From assembly GCA_018061005.1 (NCBI GenBank), contig JAGOVA010000003.1:88110-152109 (forward strand): a DNA stretch of 64,000 nucleotides, read 5' to 3'. Origin of the DNA: Sterolibacterium sp. GTDB lineage: Bacteria > Pseudomonadota > Gammaproteobacteria > Burkholderiales > Rhodocyclaceae. The position numbers and the translations under genes were made by a program. Below the pieces are notes generated by a model, which saw only the letters and a program-made list of their open reading frames with translations, ran no database searches and was not told where the DNA came from. How positions within the stretch are numbered: the stretch's first letter is position 1; each line of letters begins with the position of its first letter. Positions 30,978 through 38,599 of this stretch are shown here, piece after piece.

Positions 30978-31619
30978 TTACCATTCAATTCCTGGCATGG
31001 CTGCCACACCCTGGGTGTAGGCGTGCTTGGTCAGCTTCATTTCGGTGACGGTGTCGGCTGCATCGATTAGGGATTGCGGCGCGGCGCGGCCGGTGATGAC
31101 CACATGCTGCATGGGTGGGCGCGCCTGCAGGATGGCCAGCACGTCGGCGATCTCCAGCCAGCCATGTTTGAAGGCATAGGTGAATTCGTCGAGCACGACC
31201 AGCTGGATGGCCGGGTCGGCCAGATAACGGCAGGCGGTTTGCCAGGCGGCCTGTGCGGCCAGCGCATCGCGTGTTTCATCCTGGGTTTCCCAGGTGAAGC
31301 CTTCGCCCATGACATGCCATGCGATTTGCGGAAAACGGCGCAGACAGGCTTCTTCGCCGGTATCGGTGCGGCTTTTGACGAACTGGATGACGGCGACCTG
31401 CTGACCATGCCCGAGGGCGCGGGCGACCAGGCCGAAAGCGGCGGTGGATTTGCCTTTGCCGTTGCCGGTGTTGACGATCAGAATGCCGCGCTCGGTTTGC
31501 GCGGTGGCGATCCGGGCATCGATGAGTGCTTTTTTGCGCTGCATGCGCGCAACATGAGCAGACGCTGGCGGCGCGCCAGGGGTGTCTTGGGGAGGCTGGG
31601 AATGCTTGGTGTTGTGCAT
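30978..31619 (-). CDS. cobO: Cob(I)yrinic acid a,c-diamide adenosyltransferase (CobO/BtuR)
   Basis: It attaches the 5'-deoxyadenosyl group to reduced cobalt. The 213-residue protein has the P-loop VNTGNGKGKSTAA, VIQFVKSRTDTGEE, and LDEFTYAFKHGWL. The start MHNTKHS at 31619 is preceded by AGGAAT. It is the first gene after the cobalamin riboswitch and its length is normal. Confidence 0.95.
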   Translation of the reverse strand: MHNTKHSQPPQDTPGAPPASAHVARMQRKKALIDARIATAQTERGILIVNTGNGKGKSTAAFGLVARALGHGQQVAVIQFVKSRTDTGEEACLRRFPQIAWHVMGEGFTWETQDETRDALAAQAAWQTACRYLADPAIQLVVLDEFTYAFKHGWLEIADVLAILQARPPMQHVVITGRAAPQSLIDAADTVTEMKLTKHAYTQGVAAMPGIEW

Positions 31620-31764
31620 CGGCGTATTCCTGTCAGACGGTTGCTGAGCACGGAACGCCAATGGGGAACAGGTGGGGGTCGAAGGAGACTGACCGATGCG
31701 CGATGAACACGCAGCGCAGCCTCCGACGCCGGTGGCTGCATCCCCGCAGCAATTCCGTACGCGA

Positions 31765-31970
31765 CAGTTCGAGGCCGGTCTCCGGGCTCGCAAGTCTTGT
31801 TTCACCGCCTTCCCAAGCCTGTGGCTCAGTGGCGTTCGGGTGAAACCGCACTTGCTTACCGTTGCGGGGGCAGCCGAGGCTTTGCCGAAAAACTTCCGGC
31901 GCATCTCGTTCCCGTTTAATCCGTTGGCATCAACCCGTATGAGTGGATACCAACAGGACACCTTGAACAG
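31765..31970 (-). ncRNA. Cobalamin (AdoCbl) riboswitch controlling the cob operon
   Basis: On the minus strand the order matches the cobalamin riboswitch: TTAAACGGGAA, then GGCTGCCCCCGCAACGGTAAG, GCCACTG, and the B12 box AGCCCGGAGACCGGCC (31788-31773). The outer stem P1 can be drawn between CTGTTCAAGG (31970-31961) and CCTCGAACTG (31774-31765) with two mismatches. A side hairpin GTTGGTATC/GATGCCAAC is at 31954-31923. Bound cobalamin should lower expression of cobO and the genes behind it. The region down to cobO (31620-31764) is the expression platform and holds no gene. Confidence 0.93.
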
Positions 31971-32002
31971 TTTGTCATCCGTTAAAACCAGATAACCGGG
32001 CG

Positions 32003-32008
32003 ATTATA
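32003..32008 (-). promoter_or_regulatory. Minus-10 box of the cob operon promoter
   Basis: A perfect TATAAT on the minus strand stands about 33 bp upstream of the riboswitch, at the correct distance for a transcript that begins with the riboswitch. The -35 region is weak (TTCATC at 18 bp), as often seen in regulated promoters. Confidence 0.55.
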
Positions 32009-32022
32009 GTTGACGATTGTGC

Positions 32023-33255
32023 TTAGGATGAATTCTTGACCTGCGCGACGGCGCGGAACAGCTCTTCGCGCAACGCGTCGACCGGCTGGCCGACAGCCTG
32101 GGCGCGTTGGATGCGGGCGAGGATGTCCGGGATGCTGGAGGGCGCGTGCGCCGTTCCTGTTTCTGTTTCCGTTCCAGTGCTGGTTGCGCTGCGGGTGACT
32201 GGGCGATAGACCAGTTCGGCGCGTTCGCCGCTTTCGGCTGCGCCGCCAGGGTGGCTGGATGGGTTGCGGCGTGCGGTAATGACCAGCGCATTCGGTTTGC
32301 CACGCGGTGGCGTTGCGCGGCGCTTGTCGGTGGTGCCGATGGTGCCGATGGTGCCGATAGTGATGCGCTGGCTCTCTTTTTTGTAGCGTTCCACGGCAGC
32401 GAGCAGGGTGGCGCGGAGTTTTTGTGTGGGTTGTCCGGCGGCTTCGGCCAGGCGGAGCTGACGCAGGATTTCATCGATTTCAGGTGGTGCGGCCACCGAG
32501 CGTTGGGGCGTGGCCGTGTGGGTCGGCGCGGCCTTGACGGCCTGTGCGAAGTCTTCCTGGTTGGCTACGCGCTGGGCGATGCTGTAGTGCTCGTAACGCA
32601 TGGCCCAGATCAGGGCGGATTCACCGCGTTCATTGACGGCTTTCGGGTCCGCGCCGGCCGCCAGGAGTTGCCGGGTGAGTTCCTCATGGCCTTCGCGCGC
32701 GGCCATCATCAACACAGTGGAGCCGTTGGGCGCACGGGCGTTGATTTCGGCACCGCGTTCGATCAGCAAACGGCTGATTTCAGGCTGGTTGGCAAAGGCG
32801 GCATAGTGCAATGCCGACCAGCGTGCGCCGGGGCGGGCGGGCTGCGCGCCGTGATCGAGTAGCCAGCGCACGGCGGCGAGATGGCCGCGCCAGGTGGCCA
32901 GTAACAGCGCGGTTTCGTCGTAACGGTTGGCCTGCTCGATCGGTGCGCCATGCTGCAGGAACAGTTCCATCATGCCGATGTGGCCTTCCCAGGCGGCGAT
33001 CATCAGGCCGCTGCCGATGCGGTCGCCCATGAAGTCGGCGGGCAAACCGGCGGCCAGCCACTGCCTAACCGTATCGAGATCACCTTGTTCAACCGTCAGC
33101 GCAAAACGGGTCGGATTCGGTCGCGTTATGTGGTTGCTGGTGCTGGCGGTGTGGGTGTTGACGACAGGTTCGGCCAGAACAGGATTCGGGCAGGATGCGC
33201 CGATGCCGCAGAGGAAAATCAGCAGAATCGACAGGGAGCAGGATGTGCGGAACAT
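32023..33255 (-). CDS. Exported ankyrin-repeat protein
   Basis: The 410-residue protein starts with a signal peptide (LSILLIFLCGIGASCPNPVLA); a Cys near the end of it could be a lipobox but the fit is poor. About four or five ankyrin repeats follow (residues 45-215: LLIAAWEGHIGMMELFL-type units such as TALLLATWRGHLAAVRWLL and TVLMMAAREGHEELTRQLL). The C-terminal 180 residues are charged and low in complexity, with a TIG triplet repeated three times. Function is unknown; it probably binds proteins in the periplasm. It diverges from the tonB-like gene. Confidence 0.85.
   Translation of the reverse strand: MFRTSCSLSILLIFLCGIGASCPNPVLAEPVVNTHTASTSNHITRPNPTRFALTVEQGDLDTVRQWLAAGLPADFMGDRIGSGLMIAAWEGHIGMMELFLQHGAPIEQANRYDETALLLATWRGHLAAVRWLLDHGAQPARPGARWSALHYAAFANQPEISRLLIERGAEINARAPNGSTVLMMAAREGHEELTRQLLAAGADPKAVNERGESALIWAMRYEHYSIAQRVANQEDFAQAVKAAPTHTATPQRSVAAPPEIDEILRQLRLAEAAGQPTQKLRATLLAAVERYKKESQRITIGTIGTIGTTDKRRATPPRGKPNALVITARRNPSSHPGGAAESGERAELVYRPVTRSATSTGTETETGTAHAPSSIPDILARIQRAQAVGQPVDALREELFRAVAQVKNSS
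32332..32358. repeat. Three tandem 9-bp units (GGTGCCGAT) in the ankyrin gene
   Basis: GGTGCCGAT occurs three times in a row without change. It keeps the frame and encodes the repeated IGT unit in the linker after the ankyrin repeats. Copy number could vary without frameshift. Confidence 0.85.
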
Positions 33256-33336
33256 GTTGCAGGGGTGCGCGAGCAGGCTGTGCGTAAAGGCATGGTTGTA
33301 GCAGAATGCCCGCTGAATTCAAAGCCGTTCGCTTTC

Positions 33337-33924
33337 ATGTCGCGTCGCTCTTCTTCCTGTTTCCCCTCCTTGCCATGGGCTGTGCTGGCCTCGGTGGTGC
33401 TGCATGGGCTATTGCTGATCCCGCAGAGTTTCTGGCCTCTGTTTCAGTTGCCGCCGACGCGCCTCCAGCCACCTGCGCGGCTGGAGGCGCGGTTGTCGCC
33501 ATTGCCAGTGGCTGAAGCAGCGCCGTTGCTGAAAAACACGTTGCTTGCGGCGGCGGTTGCCGCCCCTGCTGCAGCGTCGGTTGCGCCTGCTGCATCGGCT
33601 GTATCTAAGGCTGCTTCTACGGTCGCCTCGCCGCCGCGTGCAGCGCGCAAGGCGCGTGGGGAGCATGGTGTACAAATCGCGCAGCGCAAGCTGGCGCAGC
33701 ATATGTATTACCCACCAGAGGCTATCGCGCAGGGGTTGGAGGGTGAGGTGCGGCTGTTGCTCCGGCTGGCGGAAGATGGTCGTTTGCTGGCGGTGAGCGT
33801 GGCGGCGAGCAGTGGCTTTCCCCTGCTGGATCGCGCAGCGCTGGAGGCCGCCCACGCGATGGGCAGGATTCCGGAAGCCGGGGTGCGCGAACTGTTGCTG
33901 CCGGTGGTGTTCCGGTTGCAATAA
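33337..33924 (+). CDS. TonB-like energy transducer protein
   Basis: A 195-residue protein with one N-terminal membrane helix (WAVLASVVLHGLLLIP), an Ala/Pro-rich periplasmic linker, and a C-terminal TonB domain (YYPPEAIAQGLEGEVRLLL.. and SSGFPLLDRAALEAA). It should span the periplasm and energise outer membrane receptors with ExbB/ExbD, which are not in the window. The start is uncertain: ATG 33337 is used, but ATG 33292 is in frame. Confidence 0.85.
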   Translation: MSRRSSSCFPSLPWAVLASVVLHGLLLIPQSFWPLFQLPPTRLQPPARLEARLSPLPVAEAAPLLKNTLLAAAVAAPAAASVAPAASAVSKAASTVASPPRAARKARGEHGVQIAQRKLAQHMYYPPEAIAQGLEGEVRLLLRLAEDGRLLAVSVAASSGFPLLDRAALEAAHAMGRIPEAGVRELLLPVVFRLQ

Positions 33925-34021
33925 AAATACGGCGGTGGCATGGCCGCAGGGCGTTACTTGCTGTCATGATGGTGGCGCGATGAATGGACGTGAATGGGCG
34001 ACGGATGCGGGAGGCAGCGTG

Positions 34022-34804
34022 ATGAAACTGGGGCGTTTGTTATGGATCGTGGGGGGCTTGCTAATGGGCTGGCTCAGCCCGGCATGGGCAGCGGCTGCGT
34101 CGTTCGTGGGGGCAATTCCTGTTCTGGCTTACCATCGTTTTGCAGAGGAGGTGGTGGATAGCATGACGGTTCGCAACGCGACGTTTGCCGGGCAGATCAG
34201 GTTTTTGCGGGAGCAGGGGTATACCGTGATTCCCTTGAGCTTGGCCGTCGATGCGTTGCAGGGGGGCGGCGTGGTGTTGCCGAAAAAACCGCTGGTGATC
34301 ACGGTGGATGATGGGCATCGTTCGGTGTATAGCGATCTGCGCGCCGTGATTGAGCGCGAAAAAATTCCGGTGACGCTGTTCATCTATCCTTCGGCGATTG
34401 CCAATGCGCCCTATGCCATGACCTGGGCGCAACTGGCTGAACTGCGCGATACGGGGTTGTTTGATATTCAGTCGCACACTTACTGGCATCCTAATTTTAA
34501 GATCGAGAAGCGTCGTTTGAGCGCGGCTGAGTACACGGCGTTTGTCCGTAATCAGTTGGAGAAATCGCGCAAGACGCTCAAGGCGCGGCTGGGCGTGGAG
34601 GCCAGCTTGCTGGCCTGGCCGTTTGGGATTTATGACGAAGAGTTGATGCGGGCAGCACAGGCGGCGGGTTACGCAGCGGCTTTCAGTATTGATGGCCGCA
34701 ATGCGCGTAGCTGGGATGAGCGGATGAGCCTGCCCCGGCATCTGATGGTGGATCGGCAGGGCGTGCGGGGGTTGGCGCAAATTTTGAATGAGGGAAAGCA
34801 ATGA
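34022..34804 (+). CDS. Exported polysaccharide deacetylase (CE4 family)
   Basis: Start ATG 34022 has GGGAGG upstream. The 260-residue protein has a signal peptide (ending in SPAWA) and a NodB-type deacetylase domain. Metal residues are Asp96/Asp97 in ITVDDGH and His152/His156 in SHTYWHP; the AWPFG motif follows near 199. It should remove N-acetyl groups from an envelope or exopolysaccharide. Its stop overlaps the next gene by 4 bp. PgaB N-terminal domains and PuuE-like proteins are alternatives. Confidence 0.9.
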   Translation: MKLGRLLWIVGGLLMGWLSPAWAAAASFVGAIPVLAYHRFAEEVVDSMTVRNATFAGQIRFLREQGYTVIPLSLAVDALQGGGVVLPKKPLVITVDDGHRSVYSDLRAVIEREKIPVTLFIYPSAIANAPYAMTWAQLAELRDTGLFDIQSHTYWHPNFKIEKRRLSAAEYTAFVRNQLEKSRKTLKARLGVEASLLAWPFGIYDEELMRAAQAAGYAAAFSIDGRNARSWDERMSLPRHLMVDRQGVRGLAQILNEGKQ

Positions 34805-36198
34805 AATCGCAAGCCGGGTTTGTCGGGTGTTTGGTGGGGATGATGGGGCTGATGCTGGCCATGAGTGTGGCTACGCCCACTGCTTGTGCGGCGATGCTAA
34901 CGGGCAAGGTGATCGATGCGCGGACTGGCCAGCCGATCGGTGGTGCGCTGGTTACGGTGGAGCGGCGCGTGGTGCTGAGTGGTCAGGATGGCGGATTCAC
35001 GGTAGATACGGCAGCCTTGCAGGGCAATGCGATCGGCGTGCGTGCTGTGGGTTATGGGCGCAGCCGTGTGCCGCAGTCGTTGCTCGCTGCTCCCCCCTTG
35101 GTGGTCAAGCTGGAACCTTTGCATCCCAAGGCTTTGTATCTGTCGTTTTATGGCATCGGCAGCCGGCAGATTCGCAATGCCGCTCTCGACCTGATCGAGC
35201 AGACTGAACTGAATGCGCTGGTCATCGATGTCAAGGGCGATCGCGGCATGATCCCCTATAAAAGCAAGGTGGTGCTGGCCACTGAAATTGGCGGCCAGCG
35301 CATCATCACCGTGCGCGACATGAAAGAGCTGGTCGATACCCTGCATGCGCGGGGTGTGTATCTGATTGCGCGTGTCGTCACCTTCAAGGACGACCTGCTG
35401 GCGACGGCGTACCCACAATGGACGATCCGCGACGGCAAGGGCAAGCCCTGGCTGGATCGCGAACATCTGGGCTGGATCGATGCGAATCATCAGGAAGCCT
35501 GGAAGTACAACATCGACATTGCCGAGGAAGCGGCGCAACTCGGCTTCGATGAAATCCAGTTCGATTATGTGCGCTTCCCCGATACGCCCGGCCTGGTGTT
35601 TTCTCAGCCAAATACCGAGGAAATGCGCGTTAAGGCGATCAGCGGATTTCTGGCCGCCGCCCGCGCGCGGTTGATTCCTTACAACGTGTTTACCTCTGCC
35701 GATATCTTCGGTTATGTGAGCTGGAATACCAATGACACCTTCATTGGCCAGCGTCTTGACAGTGTGGCCCCGCATGTCGATTATCTTGCGCCCATGCTGT
35801 ATCCATCGGGCTTTCAGTTCGGTATTCCGGGTTACCGCAATCCTGTGGCCAATTCTTACGAGCTGATTTCGCTGACGCTCAAGCGGGCTGCTGAACGCAC
35901 GGGTTTGCCTGCGGTGCGTTTCCGGCCATGGTTGCAGTCGTTCAAAGACTACGCTTTTGACCGGCGACATTTTGCTGCGGATGAAATCAGTGCCCAGGTG
36001 CGCGCAGCAGAAACGTTTGGCAGTGGTGGCTGGATGCTCTGGAATCCGCGCAACAGCTACAGCAATGCCGGGCTGAAGGCGCGCACGACCCGGTTGTCTC
36101 CCTTGTCAGCACCTGCATCGTTACCTACGCCCCCATCGTCACCGGCGTCATCAGCGTCACCATTGCCCCCGCTGTCGCGGGTGGTTCATCGTCGCTGA
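34801..36198 (+). CDS. Putative glycoside hydrolase (DUF4015) with carboxypeptidase-regulatory-like domain
   Basis: A 465-residue exported protein. After a signal peptide (ending near ATPTACA) a short beta-sandwich resembling the carboxypeptidase regulatory domain covers about 28-100 (GKVIDARTGQPIGGALV). A DUF4015 TIM-barrel follows from about 110 (LYLSFYGIGS, ALVIDVKGDRG, FDEIQFDYVRFP). The last 45 residues are Pro/Ser-rich. Substrate is unknown. The 4-bp overlap with the deacetylase suggests the two act on the same glycan. Confidence 0.82.
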   Translation: MKSQAGFVGCLVGMMGLMLAMSVATPTACAAMLTGKVIDARTGQPIGGALVTVERRVVLSGQDGGFTVDTAALQGNAIGVRAVGYGRSRVPQSLLAAPPLVVKLEPLHPKALYLSFYGIGSRQIRNAALDLIEQTELNALVIDVKGDRGMIPYKSKVVLATEIGGQRIITVRDMKELVDTLHARGVYLIARVVTFKDDLLATAYPQWTIRDGKGKPWLDREHLGWIDANHQEAWKYNIDIAEEAAQLGFDEIQFDYVRFPDTPGLVFSQPNTEEMRVKAISGFLAAARARLIPYNVFTSADIFGYVSWNTNDTFIGQRLDSVAPHVDYLAPMLYPSGFQFGIPGYRNPVANSYELISLTLKRAAERTGLPAVRFRPWLQSFKDYAFDRRHFAADEISAQVRAAETFGSGGWMLWNPRNSYSNAGLKARTTRLSPLSAPASLPTPPSSPASSASPLPPLSRVVHRR

Positions 36199-36214
36199 AA
36201 GCCGGAGCGTGCCC

Positions 36215-38599
36215 GTGCGTTGCCTGCCAAATCGTTGGACTGTGATCAGGATCCTCATCGGTCTGTCGTTGTCACTATCACTGTCGCTACCTGTGTGGGC
36301 TTTTGATGTGGAGCAACTGAAGCCTATCGAGGAGCTTGTGAACGCGCAGATTCGCGCGGGCAATCTGCCCGGTGCTGTGGTGCTGGTGGGGCACGAAGGG
36401 AAGGTGGTGTATCGCCGCGCTTTTGGCCAGCGCACCCTGAATCCGCCGCAGCCGATGACGGCCGAGACGATTTTCGATCTGGCCTCGCTCACCAAGCCGA
36501 TCGTGACCGCCACTGCCATCCTGCAACTGGCCGAGCGTGGCAAGCTCGATCTTGCCGCCCCCGCGGCGCGCTACTGGCCTGCGTTTGCGGCACAGGGCAA
36601 GGAGGCCATCAGTGTGCGTCAGTTGTTGACGCATACCTCGGGGCTGGCGGCCGGGCTGCCATTGAAAAAACCCTGGCGTGGCCGTGAAGCCGCGCTGTCA
36701 TTGATCGTCGCGCAAAAACCGCAAGCGCCACCGGGGAGCACCCTGTTGTACAGCGATGTCAATTTCATCGTGCTGGGTGAATTGGTGCGACGTATTTCGG
36801 GTATGACGCTGGACGTTTATGCCCAACGCCAGATTTTCCAACCACTGGCGATGAAAGACAGCCGTTACTTCACGCATCCACCGTCACCTGACAGCGCGTT
36901 ATATGGGCGGATTGCGCCGACGGGGTTTGTGCAGGGGCATCTGCGGGTTGGCGAAGTGCATGATCCGCTGGCCTGGCGCATGGGCGGCGTGGCGGGACAT
37001 GCGGGCATGTTTTCTACGGCGGATGATCTGGCGAAGTTTGCCCAGACCTTGCTCGATGGCGGCGGCGCGTTGCTGCAGCCGGAATCCGTGGCCTTGCTGG
37101 AAACTCCGCAGATTTCGCCCGCGCAGGCAGGCACGGGTAACGCCTTGCGTAGCCTGGGCTGGCGGAGCGATCCGCCGCTGGTTGCGAACCGTGATCAGCT
37201 GCCGCCGGTGGGCGCGATGGGGCATAACGGCTATACCGGCACGTCGCTGTGGATCGATCCGCTCACGCGCACCTATGTGATCATCCTCAGCCATCGCGTG
37301 CATCCGGCGGAAAGGGGCGATGCCGGGCCGTTGCGCGAGCGGATTGCGCTGCGGGTGGCCGAGGCCGTCGGTACCTTGAGTTTCGCGCAGGCAGTGGCAC
37401 TATCGCCGGTGCTGGCGCGTTATGCCGAGCTTCCGCCCCGCCATCGTAGCGGCGGCGGCGTAATGAGTGGCATCGACGTACTCGCCGCGCGTGACTATGC
37501 GCGCTTGCAGGGGTTGCGGATCGGCCTGATCACCCATCAGAGCGGGGTTGATGGGGCGGGACGGCGCACGATCGACCGGTTGCGGCAGGCACCCGGCGTG
37601 AAGCTGGTGGCGTTGTTCAGCCCGGAGCACGGCTTGCAGGGGCGGCTCGATGAGCGGGTGCCCTCAGGCGTGGATGCGGTGAGTGGATTGGTCGTCCATA
37701 GTCTTTACGGCCAGCACCGCCGCCCCACGCCCGCCATGCTGGAGGGGCTTGATGCGCTGGTGTTTGATCTGCAGGATGTTGGTGCGCGCTTTTACACCTA
37801 CATCAGTACGATGGGGTATGCGATGGAGGCGGCGGCACAAAAGGGCATCCGCTTCATTGTGCTGGATCGCCCCGATCCGGTGGGCGGGGTGGCCGTGGAA
37901 GGGCCGATGCTCGATCCGCAACGTCGTTCATTCACCGCCTACTATCCGCTGCCGGTACGTCATGGCATGACAGTGGGCGAACTGGCCTTGCTGTTTGCGG
38001 GCGAGCAGCAGCTGAAGCTGCATCCCGAAGTCATCCAGATGCGGGGTTATCGGCGTGCGCAGTGGTTCGACCAGACCGGTCTGCTGTGGATTCCGCCCTC
38101 ACCGAATTTACGCAACATGACCGCCGTGGCGCTGTATCCGGGGCTGGGCATGATCGAAGGGGCGCGGGTGAGTGTCGGGCGTGGCACGGCCAGCCCCTTC
38201 GAGCTGGTCGGCGCGCCGTGGATGGATGGTGATGCGCTGGCACAGACGCTCAATGCGCGTCATATTCCCGGCGTGCGCTTTGAAAGCATCCGGTTTACCC
38301 CGGTAGCCAATGTCTATGCCCGGCAGCCCTGCCAGGGCGTGCGTGTGATTCTGGTGGATCGCGAGTCTCTGGAAACCAGCCGTCTGGGGATAGAGCTGGC
38401 TGCCGCCTTGCAGCGCATGAGCCCGCAGGATTTTGGGCTGGAACAGACGCTGGGCTCTATCGGTTCGCAGGCCGTGATCGATGCCCTGCGTGCGGGTCGC
38501 CCGCCCGAGGAGATCGTGGCGGACTGGCAGACATCGCCTACATCGTCTGCATCATTTACGGCGTTTCGGGCAGTGCGGCAGAAATATCTGCTGTATTGA
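36215..38599 (+). CDS. Fusion of serine hydrolase (class C beta-lactamase fold) and NamZ-type exo-N-acetylmuramidase (DUF1343)
   Basis: The GTG at 36215 is preferred because GGAG lies 7 nt before it (a GTG at 36209 is in frame), giving 794 residues. A signal peptide rich in LS repeats is followed by a penicillin-binding/beta-lactamase domain (about 32-395) with Ser91-x-x-Lys94 (SLTK), Tyr179-S-D-V-Asn183, and HNGYTGT near 345. A DUF1343 domain fills the rest (about 415-794). DUF1343 enzymes such as NamZ release terminal MurNAc from peptidoglycan fragments. The gene follows the deacetylase and DUF4015 genes by 16 bp. Confidence 0.88.
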   Translation: MRCLPNRWTVIRILIGLSLSLSLSLPVWAFDVEQLKPIEELVNAQIRAGNLPGAVVLVGHEGKVVYRRAFGQRTLNPPQPMTAETIFDLASLTKPIVTATAILQLAERGKLDLAAPAARYWPAFAAQGKEAISVRQLLTHTSGLAAGLPLKKPWRGREAALSLIVAQKPQAPPGSTLLYSDVNFIVLGELVRRISGMTLDVYAQRQIFQPLAMKDSRYFTHPPSPDSALYGRIAPTGFVQGHLRVGEVHDPLAWRMGGVAGHAGMFSTADDLAKFAQTLLDGGGALLQPESVALLETPQISPAQAGTGNALRSLGWRSDPPLVANRDQLPPVGAMGHNGYTGTSLWIDPLTRTYVIILSHRVHPAERGDAGPLRERIALRVAEAVGTLSFAQAVALSPVLARYAELPPRHRSGGGVMSGIDVLAARDYARLQGLRIGLITHQSGVDGAGRRTIDRLRQAPGVKLVALFSPEHGLQGRLDERVPSGVDAVSGLVVHSLYGQHRRPTPAMLEGLDALVFDLQDVGARFYTYISTMGYAMEAAAQKGIRFIVLDRPDPVGGVAVEGPMLDPQRRSFTAYYPLPVRHGMTVGELALLFAGEQQLKLHPEVIQMRGYRRAQWFDQTGLLWIPPSPNLRNMTAVALYPGLGMIEGARVSVGRGTASPFELVGAPWMDGDALAQTLNARHIPGVRFESIRFTPVANVYARQPCQGVRVILVDRESLETSRLGIELAAALQRMSPQDFGLEQTLGSIGSQAVIDALRAGRPPEEIVADWQTSPTSSASFTAFRAVRQKYLLY

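Noticed and set aside
31696-31995. Open frames across the cobO leader on both strands
   Set aside because: The region is occupied by the cobalamin riboswitch, whose conserved blocks explain the sequence.
36215-37450. Antibiotic-resistance beta-lactamase
   Set aside because: The SxxK/YxN fold is shared with peptidases and esterases. The fusion to a wall-glycan domain favours a wall-processing role.
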